Assembly (NCBI RefSeq): GCF_014596915.1 | Contig: NZ_JACVWU010000014.1 | Span: forward strand, 124,001 to 188,000 | Direction of reading: 5' to 3' | Length of the DNA stretch: 64,000 nucleotides | Origin: Streptomyces sp. TRM68416 | GTDB taxonomy: Bacteria; Actinomycetota; Actinomycetes; Streptomycetales; Streptomycetaceae | In this document: positions 49,136 through 57,733 of the stretch, piece by piece | How positions within the stretch are numbered: position 1 is the first letter of the stretch | How the letters are laid out: every line of letters begins with the position of its first letter | Notes under the pieces: model-generated | The model's input: the letters and a program-made list of their open reading frames with translations, nothing else | What the model was told of the DNA's origin: nothing | Database searches by the model: none | Program-made: the position numbers and the translations under genes

Positions 49136-50058
49136 CGTGCTGCCTCCTGCTTCTGACGACGGTTCGCGGCCCGCAGGAAGCCGAAGGACAGCACCAGCGT
49201 GGCGACGGCGATGATCACGGCCTGGGCGGCGGCCGCGTGGATGTCACCGTTGCCGAAGGCGTCCTGGTACACCTTCATCAGCGGACTCCAGGTCGTGGAG
49301 ACGGAGTTGGTGAGCGGCTTCAGCGTGGTCGGCTCGTTGAACACCTGGAGCGTGGCGATGATCGAGAAGAAGAAGGTCAGCACCAGCGAGGGCGCCACCA
49401 TCGGGATCTTGATCTTCCATGCGATCTGGAGCGGGGTGGCGCCGTCCAGCTTCGCCGCCTCGTACACCTCGGCCGGGATGGCCTGGAGCGAGGTGTAGAT
49501 GACGATCATGTTGAAGCCGGTGCCGCCCCAGACCGCGATGTTCGACAGGGCGAGATAGAGCGGGCCGCCGTCCAGCAGGTCCGGCTGCGGCAGGCCCAGC
49601 CTGTCGAGCACGAAGTAGAACGGGCTGACGTCCGGCAGGTACAGAAAGCCCCACAGCAGCGCCGCCACCACGCCGGGAATGGCGTAGGGGAGGAAGATCG
49701 CGAGCCGGGTGAAGGGGGCGAGGCGCACCTTGTCGGAGTCGAGCATCAGCGCGAACAGCAGGGCCAGGCCCAGCATCACCGGCACCACGATGCAGCCGTA
49801 GCCGAGCACCCGCAGCGCGCCGTCGACCAGCTCGCTGTCGGAGAGCGCGTCGGCATAGTTCTCGAAGCCGGCCCACACCTCCGAGCGGGCGCCGGAGCCC
49901 AGGCCGAGACCGGAGACCTTCACCTTGCGGAAGCTGAGCCAGACCGCGTACCCGATGGGCAGCGCGAAAAACAGGACGAACAGGATCGTCGCGGGGAGGA
50001 GGAAGGCGTACGGGGCCCCCTTGACCCCGTACGACCTCCGGCGTGCGGCGGTTTTCAC
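49132..50058 (-). CDS. Sugar ABC transporter permease (MalF type)
   Basis: A 308-aa protein starting at GTG 50058, which overlaps the binding-protein stop as GTGA. Membrane segments include YAFLLPATILFVLFFALPIG and IVVPVMLGLALLFALML. EAA loop: EVYEAAKLDGATPLQIAWKI, then KIPMVAPSLVLTFFF. Partner of the MalG-type permease. A longer in-frame extension upstream overlaps the binding-protein gene and is not coding. Confidence 0.93.
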   Translation of the reverse strand: MKTAARRRSYGVKGAPYAFLLPATILFVLFFALPIGYAVWLSFRKVKVSGLGLGSGARSEVWAGFENYADALSDSELVDGALRVLGYGCIVVPVMLGLALLFALMLDSDKVRLAPFTRLAIFLPYAIPGVVAALLWGFLYLPDVSPFYFVLDRLGLPQPDLLDGGPLYLALSNIAVWGGTGFNMIVIYTSLQAIPAEVYEAAKLDGATPLQIAWKIKIPMVAPSLVLTFFFSIIATLQVFNEPTTLKPLTNSVSTTWSPLMKVYQDAFGNGDIHAAAAQAVIIAVATLVLSFGFLRAANRRQKQEAAR

Positions 50059-51383
50059 TCCGCGACCTCGAAGCCCTGCTTCTTCATGTCGGCGACGGTG
50101 TCGTCCTGCATCTTCTTCAGGGCGGCGACGAAGTCCGACTTGTTCTTGGCGGCGGCGCCGAACGCGTCCTTGAAGGTCGTGTAGGCGACGTTCACGTTCG
50201 GGCCCCAGGCGGACGGGGCGGTGGTCTTCGCGATCTCGGCGGCCTGTGTGTAGAAGTCGGCCTGGTTCGAGAAGTACTCCGGCGGGGCGGCGAACGCGCC
50301 GGAGGTCTGGGCGTTGGTGGCGGCCGGGTAGATGCCGCTCTCCTTGGCCAGCGCCTGCAGGGCGGCGTCGTCGGTGTTCAGCCAGGCGGCGAACCTGGCG
50401 GCGGCGGCCTGGTGCCTGGAGTCCGTGGTGACGGCGGTGGAGGAGCCGCCCCAGCTGCCGGTGGCGTTCTCGCCCTCGGACCACTGGGGGAGCGGGGCCA
50501 TGGCCCACTTGCCCTTGGTGTCGGGCGCGGCCGTGGTCAGGGTGCCCGGCGCCCACACGGCGGAGACCCAGGCGATCTGCTTGCCGGTGTTGAGCGCCTT
50601 GTTCCAGGCCGGGGTGTACATCGGCTGGTTGTCGATGGCGCCCTCCTTGACGAGGTCGCCCCAGAACGTGGCGACCTTCCGGGTGGCCGCGTCGTCGATG
50701 GCGACCTTCCAGCTGTCGCCCTCGGTGGTCCACCACCGGGCGCCGGCCTGCTGGGCCAGGCCCGCGAAGAGCCCGGAGTCGTTGGCGGAGAACGTCGTCA
50801 GGTCGGTGCCGGGGGCCGCCTTCTTCAGCTTCCGGGCGGTCTCGGCGAACTCGTCCCAGGTCTTGGGGACGTCCAGCTCGTACTTCTTGAACAGGTCCTC
50901 GCGGTAGTAGAACATCATCGGGCCGATGTCCTGGGGGATCGCGTAGACCGCGTCCGTGCCCAGCGTCGTCTGCTGCCACACACCGTCGGCGAACTTGCTC
51001 TTGGCGTCCACTGCGTCCCGGGAGATGTCCGCGAGCGCGTCATTGCTGACCAGGGTCGGCAGCGCCTGGTACTCGGCCTGGACCAGGTCGGGGGCCTTGC
51101 CGGCCTTGTGCGCGGTGAGGATCTTGGTGACCAGCGTGTCGCCGGACGCCTGCTTCTTCACCGTGACGGTGATCCGGTCCTTCTTGCCCGGACCCTCGTT
51201 CCACAGCTCGACGACCTTGTCCATGCCGGGCGTCCAGGTCCAGTACGTCAGCGAGACCGGACCGGATTCCGCCTCGGCGTCGTCGTCCGACGAACCGCAA
51301 GCGGCGAGGGCGGTGGCGCCGAGGGCCACGGCGACGGACGCGGCTGCCGCCTTGAAGAGCCGCCGACGCATCGTGTTGGGCAT
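50055..51383 (-). CDS. Extracellular sugar-binding lipoprotein of the galactan ABC transporter
   Basis: A 442-aa protein with lipoprotein signal (MRRRLFKAAAASVAVALGAT, lipobox ALAAC, then GSSDDDAEAESG). The mature domain is a family 1 solute-binding protein: VSLTYWTWTPGMDKVVELWN, KAPDLVQAEYQALPTLVSND, DAVYAIPQDIGPMMFYYRED, TWDEFAETARKLKKAAPGTD and WGGSSTAVTTDSRHQAAAAR. It should capture galacto-oligosaccharides released by the GH53 enzyme. GGGGAGAAATCC precedes the ATG. First gene of a four-gene operon. Confidence 0.92.
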   Translation of the reverse strand: MPNTMRRRLFKAAAASVAVALGATALAACGSSDDDAEAESGPVSLTYWTWTPGMDKVVELWNEGPGKKDRITVTVKKQASGDTLVTKILTAHKAGKAPDLVQAEYQALPTLVSNDALADISRDAVDAKSKFADGVWQQTTLGTDAVYAIPQDIGPMMFYYREDLFKKYELDVPKTWDEFAETARKLKKAAPGTDLTTFSANDSGLFAGLAQQAGARWWTTEGDSWKVAIDDAATRKVATFWGDLVKEGAIDNQPMYTPAWNKALNTGKQIAWVSAVWAPGTLTTAAPDTKGKWAMAPLPQWSEGENATGSWGGSSTAVTTDSRHQAAAARFAAWLNTDDAALQALAKESGIYPAATNAQTSGAFAAPPEYFSNQADFYTQAAEIAKTTAPSAWGPNVNVAYTTFKDAFGAAAKNKSDFVAALKKMQDDTVADMKKQGFEVAE

Positions 51384-51436
51384 GGATTTCTCCCCTGACC
51401 TGGGGTTCCCGCCTGCTGCGAGAACCTGCCATGCTT

Positions 51437-51452
51437 CTGTGAGCGTTCACAG
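51437..51452. promoter_or_regulatory. LacI-type operator
   Basis: CTGTGAGCGTTCACAG: arms CTGTGA/TCACAG around GCGT. It differs by one base from TGTGAGCGCTCACA, the standard LacI-family site. It overlaps the downstream edge of the -10 and the predicted start of the transporter promoter, so binding should block initiation. Confidence 0.75.
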
Positions 51453-51479
51453 TAGAGAAACATCCCGGACACTTGTCAA
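51451..51479 (-). promoter_or_regulatory. Promoter of the transporter-LacI operon
   Basis: On the minus strand: -35 TTGACA (51479-51474, perfect consensus), 17 nt, -10 TCTACT (51456-51451). The LacI operator begins at the -10. The leader to ATG 51383 is about 60 nt. Confidence 0.65.
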
Positions 51480-51503
51480 TGGTTGATGCTGTGCGGTTAT
51501 GTT
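51473..51503 (+). promoter_or_regulatory. Possible promoter of the galactosidase gene
   Basis: TTGTCA (51473-51478), 19 nt, TATGTT (51498-51503). Its -35 uses the same bases as the opposite promoter's -35, so the two would compete for polymerase. The spacer is long, making this weaker than the leftward promoter. Confidence 0.4.
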
Positions 51504-51566
51504 GGGCTCACACCGCCGCTGCTGTGTGTGCACGTTCCCAAATGATCGACTTCCCGGGAGAGATCC

Positions 51567-53588
51567 ATGCCGGAGACCAGCCCCAAGGGCCTCACCAGGC
51601 TCGCCTTCGGTGGGGACTACAACCCCGAACAATGGCCGGAAAGCGTCTGGCAGGAGGACGTCCGGCTCATGCGGGAGGCCGGCGTCACCATGGTGAGCGT
51701 CGGGATCTTCTCCTGGGCGCTGCTGGAGCCCTCACGCGGGGCGTACGACTTCGGCTGGCTCGACCGCCTGCTCGACCTGCTGCACGACCACGGCATCCGT
51801 GTCGACCTCGGCACCCCCACCGTGGTCCCCCCGGTCTGGTTCTACCGGGAGCACCCCGAGGCCCTGCCGGTGACCGCGGACGGCGTGCGCCACGAGTTCG
51901 GCTCCCGCGGCGCCATCTGCCACAGCAACACCCACTACCGCGCCGCCGCCGCGAACATCACCACCCGGCTCGCCGAGCGCTACGGCGACCACCCCGCGCT
52001 GGCCCTGTGGCACGTGCACAACGAGTACGGCGTCCCCGTCTCCGCCTGCTACTGCGACTCCTGCGCCGCGCACTTCCGGCACTGGCTCGGCGCCACCTAC
52101 GGCACCGTCGACGCCGTGAACGAGGCCTGGGGCACCGCCTTCTGGGGCCAGCGCTACACCGACTTCGAGCAGATCAACCCGCCGCGCACCACCCCGACCG
52201 TGGGCAACCCCGGCCAGGCGCTGGACTACAAGCGGTTCGCCGACGCCACCCTCCGCGAGAACTTCGTGACGGAACGGGACGTCCTGCACCGCCTCTCGCC
52301 CGGCGTCCCGGTGACGACCAACTTCATGACCGCCCTCAGCCAGTGCGACTCGATCGACTACTGGGCCTGGGGCCGCGAGGTCGACATCGTCACCAACGAC
52401 CACTACCTGATCACCGACGGCCGCCGCACCCACGTCAACCTGGCGATGGCCGCCGACCTCACCCGCTCCGTCGCGGGCGGCGCCCCCTGGATCCTCCTGG
52501 AGCACTCCACCTCGGGCGTCAACTGGCAGGCCCGCAACCCCGCCAAGGCCCCCGGCCAGATGGCCCGCAACTCCCTGGCCCACGTGGCGCGCGGCTCCGA
52601 GGGCGCCATGTTCTTCCAGTGGCGCCAGTCCCGGCGCGGCGCCGAGAAGTTCCACTCGGCGATGCTGCCGCACGGCGGCACCGACACCCGGGTGTGGCGC
52701 GAGGTCGTCGAACTGGGCGCGGCCCTCGACTCGCTCGCCCCGATCCGCACCACCCGCACCCGGGCCGACGTCGCCGTCCTGTGGGACTGGCACTCCTGGT
52801 GGGCGCAGAACCTCGCCTGGCGCCCCAGCGAGGACCACGACGCGCGCGAGCGCGCCGACTCCTTCTACGAGGCCCTCTACGACCGTCACCTCACGGTCGA
52901 CTTCGCCCACCCCGAAGCCGACCTGGCGGCCTACCCCCTCGTCGTGGTCCCCGCCCTGTACCTGATGACGGAGGCGGCCGGCCGCAACCTCAAGGCCTAC
53001 GTCGACAACGGCGGCACCCTGGTGGTGTCCTACTTCTCCGGCATCGTCGACGAGCACGACGCCGTGCACGAGGGCGCCTACCCCGGCCCGCTGCGCGACG
53101 TCCTGGGCCTGACGATCGAGGAGTTCTCCCCGCTCCTCCAGGGCGACACCGTCCGCATCACCGGCCCCGACGGCTCCGAGCTCACCGGCGACGTGTGGAC
53201 CGAGTTCGTGGTGCCGCGGGGCGCCGAGACGGTGTGGACGTACGCCGACGGCCTCACCGCCGGCCGCCCGGCCGTCACCCGGCACCGGCTCGGCGAGGGC
53301 ACCGCCTGGTACGTGTCCACCCGGCTGGACGCGCACGGCCTGGACACCGTGCTCGGCTGGGCCGCCGAGGACGCGGCCGTCGCACCGCGCGCCGACCTGC
53401 CGCACGACGTCGAGGTGGTGCGCCGCACCGGCGAGACCGGCACCTACCTGTTCGCGATCAACCACAGCCCCTCGGACGCCAAGGTGCCGCTGGAGGCACA
53501 CGGCACCGAACTGCTGACGGGCGAACGCGCCGCGGGCCGCATCGAGGTGCCCGCGGGAGCCGTCCGGGTCGTACGACTCGACGGCTGA
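51567..53588 (+). CDS. GH42 beta-galactosidase
   Basis: A 673-aa protein from ATG 51567 (GGGAGAG before it). N-terminal TIM barrel begins LAFGGDYNPEQWPESVWQED. The acid/base Glu153 lies in WHVHNEYG and the nucleophile Glu312 in WILLEHSTSGVNW. The Cys cluster YCDSCAAHF is the GH42 zinc site. A trimerisation domain (about 400-590) and small C-terminal beta domain follow. No signal peptide: it hydrolyses imported beta-galacto-oligosaccharides to galactose in the cytoplasm. Divergent from the transporter operon under the same control region. Confidence 0.95.
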   Translation: MPETSPKGLTRLAFGGDYNPEQWPESVWQEDVRLMREAGVTMVSVGIFSWALLEPSRGAYDFGWLDRLLDLLHDHGIRVDLGTPTVVPPVWFYREHPEALPVTADGVRHEFGSRGAICHSNTHYRAAAANITTRLAERYGDHPALALWHVHNEYGVPVSACYCDSCAAHFRHWLGATYGTVDAVNEAWGTAFWGQRYTDFEQINPPRTTPTVGNPGQALDYKRFADATLRENFVTERDVLHRLSPGVPVTTNFMTALSQCDSIDYWAWGREVDIVTNDHYLITDGRRTHVNLAMAADLTRSVAGGAPWILLEHSTSGVNWQARNPAKAPGQMARNSLAHVARGSEGAMFFQWRQSRRGAEKFHSAMLPHGGTDTRVWREVVELGAALDSLAPIRTTRTRADVAVLWDWHSWWAQNLAWRPSEDHDARERADSFYEALYDRHLTVDFAHPEADLAAYPLVVVPALYLMTEAAGRNLKAYVDNGGTLVVSYFSGIVDEHDAVHEGAYPGPLRDVLGLTIEEFSPLLQGDTVRITGPDGSELTGDVWTEFVVPRGAETVWTYADGLTAGRPAVTRHRLGEGTAWYVSTRLDAHGLDTVLGWAAEDAAVAPRADLPHDVEVVRRTGETGTYLFAINHSPSDAKVPLEAHGTELLTGERAAGRIEVPAGAVRVVRLDG

Positions 53589-53698
53589 ACCGACTCCCCT
53601 CCGCCCGCGCGAGCCGTTCGAGCCGCGGGCGGAGGGGTGCTCCCGGCCGCCCCGGCCAGGAGCCCCACCCCCATACGTCGAAGGGACGACGGACGAAG

Positions 53699-55267
53699 AT
53701 GTTCCATCCCAGACGCACCCTCAGAGCCCTGCTGCCGCCGCTCGCGGCCGGGCTCGCCCTCACCGCCCTCACCGCCCTGCCCGCGCAGCCCGCAACCGCC
53801 GCCAGTACCCTCACCAACGGCGGTTTCGAGTCCGACGGCACGGGCGCGGCCACCCCGGCCGGCTGGTCCGAGTACGGCACCACCGCCGCCTCGTTCAGCG
53901 AGGCCGGCGGTCGCAGCGGCGGACACCGCCTGAGCCACTGGTCGTCCTCCGCCTACAAGGTGGAGACCTACCAGTACCTCTCCGGGCTGACCAACGGCGC
54001 CTACAAGCTCACCGCGTGGGTCCGTTCCGGCGGCGGCCAGAAGGCGGCCTACATAGCGCTGAAGAACTGCGGCGGCGCCGAGCAGCGCACCGACCTCCCG
54101 GTCTCCGCGAGCGGCTGGATCCGCATCGTCGTGCCCGTCAACGTCACCAACAACCAGTGCACCGTCAGCATCAACAGTGACGCCAACGCGGGCAACTGGA
54201 TCAACGTTGACGACCTGACCTTCGCACCGGGCACCGGCGGCACCGCCATCAAGGGCTCCGACGTCTCCTCGCTCCCCAAGAGCGAGGCCCTCGGCGGCAC
54301 CTACCGGAACAGCTCCGGCACCACCGGCGACCCCCTCGCCATCCTGAAGTCCGCCGGACAGAACTACGCGCGCGTCAAGGTCTGGGTCAACGCCGCCGAC
54401 GGCTACCACGGCAAGACGCAGCTCCTGGCGCTGGCCAAGCGCATCAAGGCGCAGGGCATGAAGCTGCTGGTCGACTTCCACTACTCGGACACCTGGGCCG
54501 ACCCCGGCGCCCAGAGCAAGCCCGCCGCATGGGCCGGCCACAGCTACACCCAGCTGAAGACGGACGTGTACACCCACACGTACGACGTCCTCAACGCGCT
54601 CAAGGCGCAGGGCACCACCGCCGACATGGTCCAGGTCGGCAACGAGATCAACGGCGGCATGCTGTGGAACGAGGGCTCCACCAACAACTGGCCGCAGCTG
54701 GCCGGACTGCTCAACTCCGGCTACGACGCGGTCAAGGCGGTCAACCCCGCCACCCAGGTGGCGCTGCACCTCGCCAAGGGCGGTGACCTGTCCGGCACGC
54801 GCTGGTGGTTCGACAGCGCGGTCGCGAACGGCGTCAGGTTCGACACCATCGGCCTGTCGTACTACGGCTACTGGCACGGAACGCTCCACGACTTCCAGAC
54901 GACCCTGGACGACGCGGCCACCCGCTACGGCAAGCCGGTCTTCGTCGCCGAGACGGCCTACCCCTTCCGTCTCGACAGCAAGGACGCGCACGAGAACATC
55001 ATCGACCTGCCCGGCGAACTCGTCCCCGGCTACCCGGCCACCACGGCGGGCCAGACGCGCTGGATGAACGACATCGCCAGCATCGTCGAGGCCGTACCGG
55101 GCGGCCGCGGCCTCGGCGTCTTCTACTGGGAGTCCACCTGGACCGCGGTCACCGGCAACGGCTGGGACCCGACGGACCCATCCTCCGGCAACGGGTGGGA
55201 GAACCAGGCCCTGTTCGGCTACGACTCCAGGGCGCTGCCCGCGATGGCGTGGTTCGGCCACCGCTGA
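53699..55267 (+). CDS. Secreted GH53 arabinogalactan endo-1,4-beta-galactanase with N-terminal CBM-like domain
   Basis: A 522-aa protein. Signal peptide MFHPRRTLRALLPPLAAGLA with cleavage near ATAAS. Residues about 36-180 form a jelly-roll carbohydrate-binding module (TLTNGGFESDGTG, TPAGWSEYG, WINVDDLTFAPG). The GH53 barrel follows: KGSDVSSLPKSEALGG, LLVDFHYSDTWADPGAQSKP, acid/base Glu316 in QVGNEINGGMLW, nucleophile Glu418 in FVAETAYPF. It cuts beta-1,4-galactan outside the cell, feeding the transporter and GH42 enzyme. Start is 110 nt after the GH42 stop. Confidence 0.95.
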   Translation: MFHPRRTLRALLPPLAAGLALTALTALPAQPATAASTLTNGGFESDGTGAATPAGWSEYGTTAASFSEAGGRSGGHRLSHWSSSAYKVETYQYLSGLTNGAYKLTAWVRSGGGQKAAYIALKNCGGAEQRTDLPVSASGWIRIVVPVNVTNNQCTVSINSDANAGNWINVDDLTFAPGTGGTAIKGSDVSSLPKSEALGGTYRNSSGTTGDPLAILKSAGQNYARVKVWVNAADGYHGKTQLLALAKRIKAQGMKLLVDFHYSDTWADPGAQSKPAAWAGHSYTQLKTDVYTHTYDVLNALKAQGTTADMVQVGNEINGGMLWNEGSTNNWPQLAGLLNSGYDAVKAVNPATQVALHLAKGGDLSGTRWWFDSAVANGVRFDTIGLSYYGYWHGTLHDFQTTLDDAATRYGKPVFVAETAYPFRLDSKDAHENIIDLPGELVPGYPATTAGQTRWMNDIASIVEAVPGGRGLGVFYWESTWTAVTGNGWDPTDPSSGNGWENQALFGYDSRALPAMAWFGHR

Positions 55268-55284
55268 CCGTCACGAGGTGACGG
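55268..55284 (+). terminator. Small hairpin directly after the GH53 stop
   Basis: CCGTCAC (55268-55274), loop GAG, GTGACGG (55278-55284): perfect 7-bp stem beginning one base after the stop codon. First of two tandem hairpins. Confidence 0.55.
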
Positions 55285-55310
55285 GGCCCGGCCCCGACAC
55301 CTCGCAGTCG

Positions 55311-55347
55311 GGGCCGAACGGCCTTGTGAGGCAAGGCCGTTCGGTCC
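55311..55347 (+). terminator. Strong terminator hairpin of the galactan locus
   Basis: CCGAACGGCCTTG (55314-55326), loop TGAGG, CAAGGCCGTTCGG (55332-55344): a perfect 13-bp stem, extendable to 16 bp (55311-55347) with one G-U pair. It separates the galactan genes from the following regulator gene. Confidence 0.85.
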
Positions 55348-55439
55348 CGGCCAAGAGCCCGGGAGTCCCGGACACGGCGGCATCGGCTGCGGGACAGTGG
55401 GAACACGCGCCTTGAGGAGGACCGGACGGAGGGGACGCG

Positions 55440-55727
55440 ATGCTGAGGACTCCCGCGAGCGAGCGGCGCCTGGACATCCTGGAGTGGCTGAAGGATCCGG
55501 CCGCGCACTTCCCGCAGTGGCGGTACGGCGACCTCGTCTCCACCGGCGTCACCAGCGAGGCCGTCGCCGAGAAGCTCGGCGTGCCCCGCGCGGTCGCCGA
55601 GACCCATCTGAGCCTGCTCGCCGCGATCGGCGTGCTGCGCGCCACCACGGTCCGCCGGCGCACCTACTACCGGCGGGACGAGATGCGGATCGCCGAGGTC
55701 GCGCGCATGTTCGACAAGGGCTGGTAG
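55440..55727 (+). CDS. ArsR-like winged-helix regulator
   Basis: A 95-aa protein, ATG 55440 with GGAGGGGACGC before it. MLRTPASERRLDILEWLKDP opens an ArsR-type domain; VTSEAVAEKLGVPRAVAETH is the recognition helix-turn-helix and VLRATTVRRRTYYRRDEMRI the wing. No metal-binding Cys pair is present, so it is not a classical metal sensor. It is followed after 12 nt by the SMP-30-like gene, its probable target. Confidence 0.85.
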   Translation: MLRTPASERRLDILEWLKDPAAHFPQWRYGDLVSTGVTSEAVAEKLGVPRAVAETHLSLLAAIGVLRATTVRRRTYYRRDEMRIAEVARMFDKGW

Positions 55728-55739
55728 AGGAGTATCAGG

Positions 55740-56693
55740 GTGGCCGACCTCGTTGTGCGCCGTTACCTCGCGATCGGCGGCCGTGGGCCCGAGGACGTCG
55801 TCGCCGACGCCCGCGGCCGGGTGCTCACCGGCGTCGAGGACGGCCGTATCCTGCGGCTCGACGGCCTGGCCGACCCCGACACCGCTCGCGTCGAACGGCT
55901 GGCCGACACCGGCGGCCGGCCTCTCGGCCTCGAACTCCTCCCGGACGATGCGCTGTTGGTGTGCGACGCCGAACGGGGACTGCTGCGCGTCGACCTCACG
56001 GACGGCCGGGTCGACGTCCTCGCCGACTCGGTGGCGGGGGAGCCGCTGCGGTTCTGCAGCAACGTCGTCGCCCTGCCCGACGGCAGCGTCTGCTTCACCG
56101 TCTCCAGCCGCCGCTACCCGCTCCACCAGTGGATCGGCGACCTGGTCGAGCACACCGGCACCGGCCGGCTGCTGCGCCTGGCCCCCGGCAGCCGTACCCC
56201 CGAAGTCCTCCTGGAAGGCCTTGAGTTCGCCAACGGCCTGGCCCCCAGCGCCGACGCGTCCTTCCTGGTCGTCGCCGAGACCGGCGCCTGCCGGCTCACC
56301 CGCTACTGGCTCACCGGCCCCAGGGCCGGGCAGGCCGACCCCTTCGCCGAGCACCTCCCGGGCATGCCCGACAACCTCTGGCGCGCCGCCCCCGACGGCC
56401 CCCTCTGGGTCGCCCTCGCCGGCCCCCGCGTCCCGCCCCTGGAGCTGCTCCACCGCAGCGCCCCCGCCGTCCGCCGCACCGCCGCCCGCCTGGCCGTGCG
56501 CACCCCCTTCCGCCCCACCGGCACCATCGGCGCCCTCGCCCTCGACGACACCGGCGCCGTCCTTCACCACCACACCCGCCGCCACTCGCGCTTCCGCATG
56601 GTCACCAGCGTCTGCGAGGCCTCCGGCCACCTGGTCCTGGGCAGCCTGTGGGAGCGGGGCGTGGCCCTGTGCGAGCCGCCCGCCCCGAAGTGA
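55740..56693 (+). CDS. SMP-30/gluconolactonase-like six-bladed propeller protein
   Basis: A 317-aa protein from GTG 55740, AGAGGAG 7 nt before. Propeller repeats: GPEDVVADARGRVLTGVEDG, RPLGLELLPDDALLVCDAER, FCSNVVALPDGSVCFTVSSR, EGLEFANGLAPSADASFLVV, and MPDNLWRAAPDGPLWVALAG. The Glu, two Asn and Asp of the metal site (GPED, CSNV, FANGL, MPDN) are present. Likely a lactonase or hydrolase on a sugar lactone or similar small molecule; also resembles strictosidine-synthase-like proteins. Cytoplasmic. Confidence 0.85.
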   Translation: MADLVVRRYLAIGGRGPEDVVADARGRVLTGVEDGRILRLDGLADPDTARVERLADTGGRPLGLELLPDDALLVCDAERGLLRVDLTDGRVDVLADSVAGEPLRFCSNVVALPDGSVCFTVSSRRYPLHQWIGDLVEHTGTGRLLRLAPGSRTPEVLLEGLEFANGLAPSADASFLVVAETGACRLTRYWLTGPRAGQADPFAEHLPGMPDNLWRAAPDGPLWVALAGPRVPPLELLHRSAPAVRRTAARLAVRTPFRPTGTIGALALDDTGAVLHHHTRRHSRFRMVTSVCEASGHLVLGSLWERGVALCEPPAPK

Positions 56694-56770
56694 CCGGGCC
56701 GCGCCCCCGACGCTGAGGTGATCGGGCCGCACCCGTGGCGCTGAAGTGACCGGGCCGCGTCCCCGGCGTT
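56687..56770 (+). repeat. Three 28-bp direct repeats after the SMP-30-like gene
   Basis: Units start at 56687, 56715 and 56743, each beginning GAAGTGACCGGGCCGC or a near copy and ending CGCT/CGTT. The first unit includes the stop codon of the SMP-30-like gene (AAG TGA), so the gene's end was apparently copied twice downstream. The rest of the gap to 56915 shows no recognisable fluoride riboswitch. Confidence 0.85.
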
Positions 56771-56915
56771 ACCCTGGTTCCCGGCCGCGATCACCCACGC
56801 GGCGCGGCGGTGGGGCCCGCCGTACCCGAACCGCGGCACCGGTGCCGCCAACGGTCCCTACTTGCACTGGCGCGTGCCCGCAGGCCGGGCCCCGGCGAGT
56901 AGGAGACGCACGACC

Positions 56916-57374
56916 ATGACCACCCCCGACGCCGAGAGCCTCGCCCGTCCGCGCCCCGCGCGGCCACCGGTGCTGCGCGGCCAGGCACCCGTCGTCGCGG
57001 CCGTCGCGCTCGGCGGGGGAGTGGGCGGCGCCGCCCGGTACGCGGCCGCCGTGCAGTGGCCCGCCGCGGCGGGCGGATTCCCCTGGGCGACCTTCTGGAC
57101 CAACGTCGTCGGCTGCGCCGTGATCGGCGTGTTCATGGTGATCATCAGTGATGTGTGGGCCGCCCACCGCCTGGTGCGGCCCTTCTTCGGCACCGGTGTC
57201 CTCGGCGGCTTCACCACTTTCTCCACGTACGCCGTCGACATCCAGCGACTCGTCGACACCGGCCGCCCGGGAACCGGGGCGGCCTACCTCGCCGCCACCG
57301 TGCTCGCGGCGCTCACCGCGGTGTGGCTCGCGGCCATCGCGACCCGCCGCGTCCTGAAGGGGAGGCAGCCATGA
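56916..57374 (+). CDS. crcB: Fluoride channel CrcB/FluC subunit 1
   Basis: A 152-aa protein from ATG 56916 (TAGGAG upstream). A 40-residue hydrophilic head is followed by four membrane helices. Family motifs: GGGVGGAARYAA (G-x-x-G-x-x-x-R-Y), FPWATFWTNVVGC with the conserved Asn, and GTGVLGGFTTFSTYAVD with the Phe-box and sodium-site region. It exports F- as a dimer, here probably with the second CrcB encoded 356 nt on. The next gene overlaps the stop by 4 nt. Confidence 0.93.
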   Translation: MTTPDAESLARPRPARPPVLRGQAPVVAAVALGGGVGGAARYAAAVQWPAAAGGFPWATFWTNVVGCAVIGVFMVIISDVWAAHRLVRPFFGTGVLGGFTTFSTYAVDIQRLVDTGRPGTGAAYLAATVLAALTAVWLAAIATRRVLKGRQP

Positions 57375-57733
57375 CGAGGCTGACCGGCAGGGCCCTGCGT
57401 GTGACCGTCTTCGTGGGGGAGTCCGACACCTGGCGGCACAAGCCGCTCTACAGCGAGATCGTGCACCGCGCCCACGCGGCCGGCCTCGCCGGCGCCAGCG
57501 TCTTCCGCGGCATCGAGGGCTTCGGCGCCTCCTCCCTGATCCACACCACACGGCTGCTGTCCCTGAGCGAGGACCTGCCGGTAGCCGTCGTGATCGTCGA
57601 CACCGAGGCGCGCGTACGGGCCTTCCTGCCGCAGCTCGACGAACTCGTCACCGAAGGCCTGGTGATCCTCGACGACTGCGAAGTCATCCGGTACGCGGGC
57701 CGCACCGAACCGGAAGGCGGGACCCCGTCGTGA
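57371..57733 (+). CDS. DUF190-family protein between two crcB genes
   Basis: A 120-aa protein, ATG 57371 overlapping the preceding stop and GTG 57730 of the next gene overlapping its own. RVTVFVGESDTWRHKPLYSE, EIVHRAHAAGLAGASVFRGI, GFGASSLIHTTRLLSLSEDL, PVAVVIVDTEARVRAFLPQL. This PII/CutA-like ferredoxin fold is often linked to crcB, suggesting a regulatory or accessory role in fluoride export. Cytoplasmic. Confidence 0.9.
   Translation: MTRLTGRALRVTVFVGESDTWRHKPLYSEIVHRAHAAGLAGASVFRGIEGFGASSLIHTTRLLSLSEDLPVAVVIVDTEARVRAFLPQLDELVTEGLVILDDCEVIRYAGRTEPEGGTPS

Noticed and set aside
51473..53698. Upstream in-frame extension of the GH53 galactanase
   Set aside because: It overlaps the GH42 gene in another frame; the signal peptide at 53699 marks the true start.
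56771..56915. Fluoride riboswitch upstream of crcB
   Set aside because: I could not find the conserved GGNGAUGG and GCUGAUG-type core elements or the pseudoknot; only a covariance-model search could settle it.
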